Origin: an uncultured Paracoccaceae bacterium
GTDB taxonomy: Bacteria; Pseudomonadota; Alphaproteobacteria; Rhodobacterales; Rhodobacteraceae
Direction: 5' to 3'
NCBI GenBank assembly: GCA_938016515.1
Contig: CALILP010000178.1
Span: 1-33,666 of the forward strand
Length of the DNA stretch: 33,666 nucleotides
In this document: piece after piece, positions 1 through 7,386 of the stretch
Position numbering within the stretch: position 1 is the first letter of the stretch
Layout: the number at the start of each line of letters is the position of its first letter
Notes under the pieces: model-generated
Seen by the model: the letters and a program-made list of their open reading frames with translations, nothing else
Told to the model about the DNA's origin: nothing
Databases searched by the model: none
Position numbers and translations under genes: made by a program

Positions 1-544
1 CGATGTCGCCCAGCGCAGTGTTGTAGCCGAGAACAAAAAAACCGTCTCGTAAACGCACGTTGTCTGTCCTACTTATGTTGTAAAGGTTGGGAACAGCAGA
101 GAATGTACCCCGAGTAGAACTGTCGGTTTCTATCCGTAAGAATTCGTCCTCTGACAAATCCACCAACCCAAGCGCACCAGGAAATACGTTGGTTCCTAAA
201 TCAATTGCGATGAGACGATCATCCAACGAAAGTTCTAAACCGTACCCCTCACCGCCCTCTGAATTGGGGGTCAGCGTTATAGTCTCGGTCGTAGAAACGA
301 TCTGTGGGCCATCATCGATGTTCTCGTAACGCACATAACGGACCTTGAAAGTATCCCCGACAGAAAGGTCGCTGAAATCATCAGGCCCCCCCTCACCTGC
401 GAATGGCAGACCAGACCCCTCCTCACCGGCGTTCAGGACAAATCCGTTTTCCACGAAACCAGATGAACCGCTACCGCCGCATGCGGCCAAGCAACCAAAA
501 CCTAGCCCTAAGAGAATGACTTTCGTTTGAGATTGAAAATTCAT
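1..544 (-). CDS. Putative lipoprotein, C-terminus cut by window edge
   Basis: The minus strand is open from ATG (542-544) to the left edge, giving 181 residues without a stop. The N-terminus is a short hydrophobic signal ending in a lipobox, L-A-A-C at residues 19-22, followed by GGSGSSG. An acylated, membrane-anchored periplasmic or outer-membrane protein is therefore likely. The rest is acidic and rich in Gly, Asp and Ser, with alternating polar and hydrophobic stretches that suggest beta structure. I do not recognise a family and assign no function. The gene is divergent from the HTH-membrane gene at 682, and 137 bp separate the two starts. Because the 3' end is missing, its full length is unknown. 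Confidence 0.75.
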   Translation of the reverse strand, partial: MNFQSQTKVILLGLGFGCLAACGGSGSSGFVENGFVLNAGEEGSGLPFAGEGGPDDFSDLSVGDTFKVRYVRYENIDDGPQIVSTTETITLTPNSEGGEGYGLELSLDDRLIAIDLGTNVFPGALGLVDLSEDEFLRIETDSSTRGTFSAVPNLYNISRTDNVRLRDGFFVLGYNTALGDI

Positions 545-618
545 TGAACAGTCCAAAATACGCACCTCCGACATGTGCAGCCAGCCTATGGGTGGCGGCG
601 GCGTTGAGAAGTGACAAA

Positions 619-639
619 AGGTTATACAACGTGTAACCT
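619..639. promoter_or_regulatory. Imperfect palindrome, candidate operator/promoter of the HTH gene
   Basis: AGGTTATAC (619-627) and GTGTAACCT (631-639) form a 9-bp inverted repeat with one mismatch around AAC. A TATACA hexamer (623-628), resembling a -10 box, lies inside it, about 55 bp before the chosen start of the HTH-XRE gene at 682. XRE-family regulators often bind such dyads, so autoregulation is an inference. I see no convincing -35 box. Confidence 0.4.
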
Positions 640-681
640 CGCGGAAATTATTGTTCTTTTTCCAATTTGAGGTCTGCTCTT

Positions 682-2355
682 TTGCAAAGCGGCTCTGAAG
701 AACTTTCAGATCTGGCGCAGTTTGGGGCGCTTGTGCGCGCGCGCCGAAAGGCACTTAAACTAAGCCAAGAAGCTGTCGCAGCTGCGGCATTCGACAACCC
801 CGACCGGAAGAGCTTTGTTTCTGCCATCGAAAATGCGCGCCGGTCAGGCGTGTCCTTGGAAACCGCCCTAAAATTGGCGGCAACGCTGAACATCCCACTC
901 CAAGACCTGCCAGCCTCATTGCGCCCAATCACCGGGCTTGGGACGGATCCAGCGCCTTTGGGGCTGTCAGAGCAAGCCTTTTCCACGGCCTTCAACGAGC
1001 GCCTTTTGACCGCCCTCCAATCCTCGGTCCTTGATGCCTATCTGGAACGGTTGTCAGGCGGCCTTGCCTCACTCCGAACATGGACCGGGGGGCCGTTTAG
1101 CTTGCGAAGCCTCCTCGTTAGCTTTTCACTCAGCTATCTGTATCTGGTGTATCTGGGATTGGCGGCCTACGCGGCAGGCGGCGGTCAAATTGGGGGTGTC
1201 GCACCTTTTCGCGCGCCGGATTGGGCAACCAGCGTTCCAAACTGGATTTTGGCGCTGACGATCGCCTTGGTGCTGTTAGGGACGGGTTTAGGTACTTACT
1301 TGTTGGTGCGTCCGCCAAAGCCGGGCACGTCGACGCGGCGCATGAATGCAGCAAAGGTCGCTCTGGGCGCCGTACTAAGCGGTCTTGGCTGCGCCATCGC
1401 AGGGGTTTTGGGGGCAGAGCCCATCGCCGTCGCGTTGTCTATTGCGCTTTTTGCTTTTGGGGCCGTTTCGATTTGGCCGCCAAAGGTCGCGGCGACGGCG
1501 ACCGCCTGTGGTGCCTTAATCGCGGGGTTTGGCAATGCGCTGACCAATCAGGGCGGCTTTTCCTTTGATCTTCTCGACTTTGCCATCTTCGGCGGGCTTT
1601 TGGGGGGCCTCGCTGGTGGTTTGGCAAGCGTGGTCGCACAACGTATCACAGGACAGGGTCCAGCCTCATTGGCGGCTTCTGGTATCGCGTTGATGATCGG
1701 GGCATCAGGGGCGGCTTTTTCAATCCTCATGCTTCAGGGATCGCAATCAGCCCGGACCGAGGGGCAGGCAGTTCTGGTCTTGATGTGGTTCATCTTGCCA
1801 CTCGCCAACGCGATGTCGGATTATGTTTCGCTTGGGATCAGCCATCGTCTGGGGGTCCAACTCCTTGGCAAAGGCAAGACATGGGCGGCCGTCGTTCTCG
1901 TGGGGGTCGCCGACCTCCTCGCCGCAATTGCGTGTATGGCCATCGCACTGGTGTTGATCCACGGTGGGCTATTACTAGGGCAGGAAGTCTTTGGGCTAAG
2001 TGTGGTCGCGCGGGAGTTCATAAATCAGGGTGCAGCCGATCCGTGGGGCCAAGGGCTGTGGCTAAGCATGATGCTGCTGACGACCTTTGCATGGACCTGC
2101 GCGCACCTGTTGCTCGTTGTTTTCCCTTTGATTGCCGCCAAGCTGGTCGGTGTGCTGATCGAAGTGCGCATGCAGAACACAGCCCGCTCGGCGATGGCGA
2201 TGGGTCTGGCCGATCTGAACACGGCCTCTTCCCTTACGGTCCGAAAACTTGCCTTCGTTGTATTTTGGACTGTCCCTTCAATTGGGCTTGTCGTGCTCAT
2301 CGGAAGATATTTCTCGTCTGTGTTGGGCCTTCTGGCATCAATCACGCCGATCTAA
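682..2355 (+). CDS. XRE-type HTH domain fused to a polytopic membrane protein
   Basis: The N-terminal part (about residues 15-75) reads as a Cro/C1-type helix-turn-helix: ALVRARRKALKLSQEAVA, then SFVSAIENARRSG, then a helix ending LAATLNIPLQDL. From about residue 135 to the end there are roughly ten to twelve hydrophobic segments rich in Gly, Ala and Leu, typical of an inner-membrane protein. DNA binding by a membrane-embedded regulator is plausible, but no ligand or transport family is recognised. Start choice: a TTG at 667 lacks a ribosome binding site, while TTG 682 follows GAGG (669-672) by nine bases. With that start the protein is 557 residues. The gene is divergent from the lipoprotein gene and has a palindrome in front of it. 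The codon pattern looks like that of the rest of the window. Confidence 0.8.
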   Translation: MQSGSEELSDLAQFGALVRARRKALKLSQEAVAAAAFDNPDRKSFVSAIENARRSGVSLETALKLAATLNIPLQDLPASLRPITGLGTDPAPLGLSEQAFSTAFNERLLTALQSSVLDAYLERLSGGLASLRTWTGGPFSLRSLLVSFSLSYLYLVYLGLAAYAAGGGQIGGVAPFRAPDWATSVPNWILALTIALVLLGTGLGTYLLVRPPKPGTSTRRMNAAKVALGAVLSGLGCAIAGVLGAEPIAVALSIALFAFGAVSIWPPKVAATATACGALIAGFGNALTNQGGFSFDLLDFAIFGGLLGGLAGGLASVVAQRITGQGPASLAASGIALMIGASGAAFSILMLQGSQSARTEGQAVLVLMWFILPLANAMSDYVSLGISHRLGVQLLGKGKTWAAVVLVGVADLLAAIACMAIALVLIHGGLLLGQEVFGLSVVAREFINQGAADPWGQGLWLSMMLLTTFAWTCAHLLLVVFPLIAAKLVGVLIEVRMQNTARSAMAMGLADLNTASSLTVRKLAFVVFWTVPSIGLVVLIGRYFSSVLGLLASITPI

Positions 2356-2671
2356 AATCCGGTTGGTGGATGACCTCCAATTCAAACAGCAGCCCTAATT
2401 CCGTGGCAATGAAAGGGTCAGAGACGGGTTTGCGGTCAAAGTCTTGGGTCGCCAGTTTTCGATGGTATTGTATCGTCGCTAATGTCGCTGTCGATTTTGC
2501 GCTGTTTGGCAAGAAACGCCGCGCCAATCTTGGCAGAGGTTTGCCCTTTTCTTTTCAACGTATGTGTTTGTCTTCTTGCTCGACGTCATTGGGATCATTC
2601 CCATCAGCAAGCTGCGCTTTCGCCACATCACGTGCCTTAGCCAAGCTCACAGCGGGAAAAACCTTATCGTA
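2342..2671 (-). pseudogene. Frameshifted remnant of P4-type tyrosine recombinase (integrase)
   Basis: Three minus-strand frames carry successive pieces of a P4-like integrase. The first, near 2671-2558, has FPAVSLAKARDVAKAQLADG and then NDP, matching the Arm DNA-binding domain pattern (YPxVSLAEAR...LLAxGxDP). A second frame then reads AAFLAKQRKID. The third reads TATLATIQYHRKLATQDF followed by RKPVSD, matching the SAM-like core-binding region. The last frame stops at 2342-2344, overlapping the 3' end of the HTH-membrane gene. The catalytic domain with its R-H-R-Y residues is absent. Two frameshifts and the truncation mean it cannot be functional. Family assignment rests on motif resemblance only. 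Confidence 0.65.
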
Positions 2672-2725
2672 AGAGGTGCTTAGACCCCACCTGCCTAACC
2701 GAGCGCATCGACATCTAACGAACGC

Positions 2726-2750
2726 TGGCGAACGGTCCTGCCGTTCGCCA
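2726..2750. repeat. Perfect 10-bp inverted repeat (hairpin)
   Basis: TGGCGAACGG (2726-2735) and CCGTTCGCCA (2741-2750) are exactly complementary around TCCTG. There is no adjacent T-run, so it is not a typical intrinsic terminator. It sits between the integrase relic and the GNAT gene. Confidence 0.6.
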
Positions 2751-2880
2751 TTTCGAAGCGGTTGTCCGTCCGTCATGCGGCGTAAGATCGTTCTGAGCCC
2801 AGACCTACTAAGTAGCTGCATGATAGTGAATGTCGGCTATAATTTGCCCCCCGCCACAGCGGCGGCGAGGAGCATGAGCT

Positions 2881-3345
2881 TCAAAGTGCCTTGCGGAAAA
2901 TCACCTTGTCATCACCGTCGGCCCAGAAGTCGCGAATGCGTGCTTCTTCGTCATAGCCGTTCTGGGCGTAGAACTTGCGCGTCAAAGCAAAGTCGTCGGT
3001 GCCAGATGTGTCCACGATCAAGATGCGCTGCGCCTTGTCTTTGAGGTTTTGCTCGGCGGCTTTTACGAGCGCTGCCCCCAGCCGCTTGCCCTGCAAGTCT
3101 GGACGGACAGCAAGTGCGAGCATGTTCCAAGTGCCATCGGCTAAGTCTTCAGGAACCGTATAGCAGAGACCTACAGCCTCGCCGCCGCTGTGGCACGTGA
3201 GCCAAAAGGCCTCTGTCTCGCCCGCCAATGCCGGGGCCAGCATGTCTGGCAGCATCTCGCTCGGAAAAAGCTCGGTTCCGTCCAACACGGCTTGAAGGCA
3301 CGCGATGTCGTCGGATGAAGTTGCTTTGATGATTGGGTTTGTCAT
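2881..3345 (-). CDS. GNAT family N-acetyltransferase (YjhQ-like position)
   Basis: A 154-residue single-domain GNAT protein. Visible family features are the strand MLALAVRPDLQGKRLGAALV, which contains the acetyl-CoA pyrophosphate-binding Q-G-K-R-L-G-A loop, and the C-terminal FYAQNGY motif. It should transfer an acetyl group from acetyl-CoA to an unknown acceptor. AAGGA lies nine bases before the ATG. It follows the yjhX-like gene by 13 bp, so the two probably form one transcript. In E. coli the GNAT protein YjhQ neutralises the TopAI (YjhX) toxin. By analogy this gene may encode the antitoxin, although the sequence alone cannot separate that from an ordinary GNAT enzyme. Confidence 0.85.
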   Translation of the reverse strand: MTNPIIKATSSDDIACLQAVLDGTELFPSEMLPDMLAPALAGETEAFWLTCHSGGEAVGLCYTVPEDLADGTWNMLALAVRPDLQGKRLGAALVKAAEQNLKDKAQRILIVDTSGTDDFALTRKFYAQNGYDEEARIRDFWADGDDKVIFRKAL

Positions 3346-3358
3346 TTTCTGTATGTCC

Positions 3359-3616
3359 TTATCGGTTGTCGTATTGTGGGTTAACGGAGCGAATGCCCAG
3401 CCTTGTGGCCCGGTAAGGTCGTCCGCTTTCGGATTTGATGAACCGCCGTTTCTTCAGACGGTCAAAGAGCTTCAGCGTGCAATTGGTCAGTACATGACCG
3501 TCGCGTGTGAAGCATGAAACGTCGCGCACCTTGCCGTTCGTCATGCGCTCAAAATGGATAGCTCCACCTTGCGCCAGAACGTGCAAAACACGCTGTTCGT
3601 GTTTTGAGATATTCAA
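3359..3616 (-). CDS. yjhX: YjhX/TopAI family toxin (topoisomerase I inhibitor)
   Basis: An 85-residue protein with the hallmarks of the YjhX (UPF0386) family: NISKHEQRVLHVLAQGG at the N-terminus, VSCFTRDG, TNCTLKLFDRLKKRRFIKS, RPYR and a C-terminal YDNR. E. coli YjhX (TopAI) binds topoisomerase I and blocks its activity. The open frame extends upstream to an ATG at 3661, but the conserved family start (MN-[IL]-S) coincides with TTG 3614-3616. That start has an AAGAGA-like site in front and gives the family's usual 85 residues, so I chose it. It is the first gene of a two-gene unit with the GNAT gene. It lies about 0.7 kb from an integrase relic, which fits acquisition by horizontal transfer. 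Confidence 0.85.
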   Translation of the reverse strand: MNISKHEQRVLHVLAQGGAIHFERMTNGKVRDVSCFTRDGHVLTNCTLKLFDRLKKRRFIKSESGRPYRATRLGIRSVNPQYDNR

Positions 3617-4099
3617 TGGATTGTCTCTTGATCTTATGTCAGCCGAAAAGGCTTCCTGCATTTCGCGCGGAAGTCTTTTGGTTCAGTTGGCCCAATCAGG
3701 TGGGCCTTAGCGGCGGGCCGCAATCGTAGACATAAAAACTCCATCGCCCTGCGTCCGTACAGCGCGTGGGAGGGAGGTAGTGCGATGAGTCGCCGTTGGC
3801 AAGCGAACATTGGGAAAATCGAAATGGAAGGCAGCTATGTCCCGCGCTGCAGTCATCAGTGGGGCTTGCAGCTAAGGCCAGGTGCGAGCCCATTTTGTCT
3901 GATGCTGCAGTCCGCATGAAGAACGGCTCATGCGAACAATCCTTTTGAAAGAAAACACCTTGTCGGCCACTCCTGTTTTATCAAATTGCACTCTGCTCTG
4001 TGTCACTAAAGTTTATTGGAGTTGTTACTCAGCCGTCGTGTTCCCTTCTTAATCATCGCCTTGTCAGGACCCGCTGCGGGTCCCAGCTAGAGGTGAGAC
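3617..4099. other. Long intergenic region upstream of yjhX-like gene and phoX
   Basis: This 483-bp gap contains no ORF that looks like a protein. A hairpin, GGCCCA (3689-3694) with TGGGCC (3701-3706), lies about 70 bp before the yjhX-like start. The divergent promoters of yjhX and phoX must lie here, but I cannot place convincing -35/-10 pairs. No clear Pho box was found. Confidence 0.5.
4067..4083 (+). promoter_or_regulatory. Hairpin just upstream of the phoX ribosome binding site
   Basis: GGACCCG (4067-4073) and CGGGTCC (4077-4083) form a perfect 7-bp stem around CTG. It ends eight bases before the AGGTGAG ribosome binding site (4091-4097). It may influence phoX translation or mRNA stability, or mark an upstream end. 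The function is inferred only. Confidence 0.35.
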
Positions 4100-6025
4100 A
4101 TGTCCCAAATAAACTATGATGAACTATCATTTGACGACGAAGACGAACTAAAATTTCCGCGTGCAACAAAACAAGGCTTTGACGACGTTGTAGAACGCGC
4201 GGTATCGCGCCGCGGATTCCTTGGGGGCGCGCTGGCGTTTGGATCAGGCGCTGCCGTCATGGGCACGGGGGTGCTGTCCGGCACGTCTGCTCAGGCCCTG
4301 CAAACGTCACGTTTTGCTTTTGACCAACTCGCCCCGCAGACAGACGGGACAGTGCATGTCCCCGATGGTTATGATTGGAATGTGCTTGTACGTTGGGGTG
4401 ATCCGCTCTTTTCCGATGCGCCGACTTTCGACCCGGCAACCGGCGTTCCGACGCAAGGCTCTGATCGCGTGTTCGGTGAAAACACCGATGGTATGGAATT
4501 GTTCCTGGTCGGGGACACCGAACTGTTGGTCGTAAATTCTGAATATGTAAACGCAGGCGTCAACCTTCCCGCTGAACAGGAGGGCCAGCCCGTTTCTGCA
4601 GCTGACGTGGTCCGCTTGCAGAATTTCCAAGGCGTGACCGTGATGGAAGTGGCCGAGGGCGATGCAGGCTGGGAGGTCGTTGTTGACAGCCCTTACAACC
4701 GCCGCATCCACCACCGCACCAAAATGTTGATTGACGGTCCAGCCGCTGGCCATGATTTGCTAAAAACAAGTGCTGATCCGACGGGCACGATGTCAATGGG
4801 CACATTCAACAACTGCGGCTCGGGCCGCACACCTTGGGGCACCTACCTGACCTGCGAGGAAAACTTTAACGGCTATTTCGGCACCACATCCGAGCTGTCC
4901 TTGGACGACACGACAGCTGCTGGTTTTGCTCGCTACGGGGTAAACACAGACGTCGATCCGGGCCGCTATAACTACCACGGCTTTGATGCGCGGTTTGATC
5001 TGTCCAAAGAACCGAACGAGCCGCATCGCGCAGGTTACATCGTCGAAATCGATCCTGCCGATCCGACATCCACACCGGTCAAACGCACAGCCCTGGGGCG
5101 TTTCAAACATGAAAACGCGGCCTCTGTTGTGGCACCGGACGGGCGGGTTGTTGTCTATATGGGCGATGACGAACGGGGCGAGTACATGTACAAATGGGTG
5201 AGCCGCGATGTTTACACGCCTGGCGGTGACACTTCGAATTTGTTGACAGAAGGCCAGTTGTTTGTGGCCAAATTCAACGACGACATGACCGGCACATGGA
5301 TCGCACTCACCCCCGAAGACACCGGCATGTCAGAGGCAGAGATCGCGGTCTTCACACGAATGGCCGCAACGCAGGTCAGCGCAACGACCATGGACCGCCC
5401 CGAGTGGATCGCCGTCAATCCGACAGCCATCGAAGCCTACTGCTGCCTCACCAACAACTCCCGCCGTGGTGCCTTAAGTGACGACGGCTCAGTGCGCACA
5501 AATGCGGCCGGTGAGCCGATGGTCGTGAATGCACCCAACCCGCGCGAAGTGAACAACTTTGGCCAGATCGTGCGCTGGCGCCCCTTGGGCGGTAACCACG
5601 CGGCCTCAACGTTCGAGTGGGATCTGTACGTCATGGCGGGCAACCCGACAGTATACACGGACGGGCTCTATGCGGGGACGGCCAATATCAATGCTGGCAA
5701 CTTGTTCAACTCGCCCGATGGGATGCAGATCGACAGCACGGGTTTGATCTGGATCCAGACGGATGGCAACGATGACAACGAGGGTGACTTCCTCGGCATG
5801 GGCAACAACCAGATGCTTGCCGGTGATCCGGTCACTGGTGAAATCCGGCGCTTTATGACGGGTCCGAACGGCTCCGAGGTCACAGGTCTGACATGGTCGG
5901 CGGATCGACGCACCATGTTCGTCGGCATCCAGCACCCCGCCGCCCCGTTCCCCGATGGAGAGGGCGCGCTGCCGCGCTCTTCGATTGTGACCGTAAAGCG
6001 CAGCGATAACGCGCTCGTAGGTTAA
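4100..6025 (+). CDS. phoX: PhoX family (DUF839) phosphatase, Tat-exported
   Basis: A 641-residue protein of the PhoX/DUF839 family, periplasmic alkaline phosphatases that release phosphate from organic esters using Ca and Fe cofactors. A Tat signal is clear: SRRGFLG at residues 36-42, a hydrophobic run, and a likely cleavage after S-A-Q-A (residue 66). The long acidic leader before the twin arginines is typical for this family. The segment NNCGSGRTPWGTYLTCEENF (residues 237-256) carries the conserved cysteine (C239) and glutamates of the metal site, and GRFKHENA is another conserved block. AGGTG precedes the ATG. The gene stands alone and is followed by a hairpin. Phosphate-starvation control is expected from the family, but no Pho box is visible. 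Some DUF839 proteins have unproven activity. Confidence 0.9.
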   Translation: MSQINYDELSFDDEDELKFPRATKQGFDDVVERAVSRRGFLGGALAFGSGAAVMGTGVLSGTSAQALQTSRFAFDQLAPQTDGTVHVPDGYDWNVLVRWGDPLFSDAPTFDPATGVPTQGSDRVFGENTDGMELFLVGDTELLVVNSEYVNAGVNLPAEQEGQPVSAADVVRLQNFQGVTVMEVAEGDAGWEVVVDSPYNRRIHHRTKMLIDGPAAGHDLLKTSADPTGTMSMGTFNNCGSGRTPWGTYLTCEENFNGYFGTTSELSLDDTTAAGFARYGVNTDVDPGRYNYHGFDARFDLSKEPNEPHRAGYIVEIDPADPTSTPVKRTALGRFKHENAASVVAPDGRVVVYMGDDERGEYMYKWVSRDVYTPGGDTSNLLTEGQLFVAKFNDDMTGTWIALTPEDTGMSEAEIAVFTRMAATQVSATTMDRPEWIAVNPTAIEAYCCLTNNSRRGALSDDGSVRTNAAGEPMVVNAPNPREVNNFGQIVRWRPLGGNHAASTFEWDLYVMAGNPTVYTDGLYAGTANINAGNLFNSPDGMQIDSTGLIWIQTDGNDDNEGDFLGMGNNQMLAGDPVTGEIRRFMTGPNGSEVTGLTWSADRRTMFVGIQHPAAPFPDGEGALPRSSIVTVKRSDNALVG

Positions 6026-6036
6026 TGTGCACTAGT

Positions 6037-6060
6037 CCCAGGCGCTTGCCCGCGCCTGGG
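6037..6060 (+). terminator. Hairpin terminator after phoX
   Basis: CCCAGGCGC (6037-6045) pairs perfectly with GCGCCTGGG (6052-6060) around a 6-nt loop. It begins 11 bp after the phoX stop and is followed by GCTTTGCCGGTTTT, a weak T tract. Confidence 0.65.
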
Positions 6061-6199
6061 GCTTTGCCGGTTTTACGGCGCAATTGACCAAACTGTGCTA
6101 ACGTTTTACCTCTAGATAGCAGCCATTCAATCTCGAAGTCTCAACAACCGCTTCGCCCCCGCACTCCGGTCATTGCTGCGAGATCAAGCGGCGTTGCCT

Positions 6200-7342
6200 T
6201 TACCGCGGCAGCGGGTTGGTTCCCAACTTGTAAGGCTCCCAATCCGTGATCTCGGGATAATACCGCGCCCGCCACGCCTTGACCCGTGGATTCATGATAC
6301 GCCGCCAGAGTGAGGGCACCATCGCTGCCATTGTCATCACCGGATAGCCGAAGGGCAGTTGCGGTGCCTCGTCGTCGTCATAAGTCTGCAGCAGCGGGAA
6401 GCGCCGGTCGGGTTTGTAGTGGTGATCAGAGTGCCGCTGCAAATTGATCAGCAACCAGTTCGACGCCTTGTGGGCCGCATTCCACGAATGGCGCGGCAAG
6501 ACGTGTTCGTATTTGCCGTCTCCGAGATGTTTGCGCGTCAGACCGTAGTGTTCGACGTAGTTCACCAGTTCCAGCTGGAACACCGCCCAGAATGCCTGCA
6601 CCCCGAACAAAAACACACCCCACCAGCCGCCAATCAAAGCTGCCAGAATGATGAAGCCCAGCTGCAGTCCCCAGTACCGGAAGAATGGGTTCGACAAGTC
6701 CGTCCATGGTTTCTTCTTACGCTCCAGCATCTTCTTTTCTGCTTTGAATGCAGAGACATAACATTCCCGCAAGACCCTTGGGAAATAGCGCCAGAAGTGT
6801 TCGTTGTACCGGGCCGTGACCGGATCTTTGGGTGTGGCCACGTAGCGGTGATGCACCAGCAAATGTTCTGACCGGAAGTGTGAATACAAGACCGAGGCCA
6901 GCAGGATATCCGCCATCCAGCGTTCGATCTTGGGCTTTTGATGCATGAGTTCGTGGGAATAGTTGATCCCAATCGTTCCCGACAGAATCCCCAGAAAGGC
7001 AAAAAGGGTCCACTCCTCGACCCAGCTGAGATGGTCTGTTTGCATCACGTAGATCATCAGACCAAAGATCGTGATCACCTGCACCGGTGCCCAGATCACT
7101 GTAATCAGCCGGTACCAGAACAGCTGGTTATCCCCTGTCTGCGGGTCGGCGTTTTCCAGATCGAGCCCCGCGAAGTAGTCCAGCAACGAGAACAGCCACC
7201 AGGTGCTTGCCGGCAAAAGCAGCAGGGCCCAACCGCCGTACGCCGCCGCAATCATCGCAAGAGGAACCAGTCCCAGCGATAGCCAGAACGGTGATGCTGC
7301 AGAAAAGCGCGCGAAAGGCGGGGTTTGGGGCAGTGCTGTCAT
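6200..7342 (-). CDS. alkB: AlkB-type alkane 1-monooxygenase
   Basis: A 380-residue integral-membrane di-iron hydroxylase of the fatty-acid-desaturase superfamily. It would oxidise medium-chain alkanes to 1-alkanols with electrons from rubredoxin. All three histidine boxes are present: HELMH (residues 130-134), EHLLVHH (159-165) and RHSDHH (303-308), as is the NYVEHYGL motif typical of AlkB. Hydrophobic segments lie near residues 18-60, 78-100 and 112-128, and again in the middle of the protein. No rubredoxin or rubredoxin reductase gene is nearby, so electron carriers must be encoded elsewhere. It lies 44 bp downstream of mutY on the same strand and could be read through from it. A related non-haem hydroxylase with another substrate cannot be excluded. 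Confidence 0.9.
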   Translation of the reverse strand: MTALPQTPPFARFSAASPFWLSLGLVPLAMIAAAYGGWALLLLPASTWWLFSLLDYFAGLDLENADPQTGDNQLFWYRLITVIWAPVQVITIFGLMIYVMQTDHLSWVEEWTLFAFLGILSGTIGINYSHELMHQKPKIERWMADILLASVLYSHFRSEHLLVHHRYVATPKDPVTARYNEHFWRYFPRVLRECYVSAFKAEKKMLERKKKPWTDLSNPFFRYWGLQLGFIILAALIGGWWGVFLFGVQAFWAVFQLELVNYVEHYGLTRKHLGDGKYEHVLPRHSWNAAHKASNWLLINLQRHSDHHYKPDRRFPLLQTYDDDEAPQLPFGYPVMTMAAMVPSLWRRIMNPRVKAWRARYYPEITDWEPYKLGTNPLPR

Positions 7343-7386
7343 GGCGGGAACGCTAACCGAGGATGGTCAGCCACTCAATTGTTGCG

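Noticed and set aside
1785-2672. 295-residue plus-strand open frame
   Set aside because: It overlaps the HTH-membrane gene out of frame, has a composition rich in Arg, Cys and Trp, and shows no motif. The overlapping frame has clear domain structure.
3617-3661. Upstream ATG start extending YjhX to 100 residues
   Set aside because: The extra 15 residues are outside the conserved family start, and the TTG start gives the normal 85-residue length.
3696-3917. 73-residue minus-strand open frame upstream of phoX
   Set aside because: No ribosome site, odd composition and no recognisable motif; treated as non-coding.
3950-4099. Possible Pho box upstream of phoX
   Set aside because: CTGTGTCAC and nearby sequence only loosely resemble the CTGTCAT repeat, and no second half-site lies at the right spacing.
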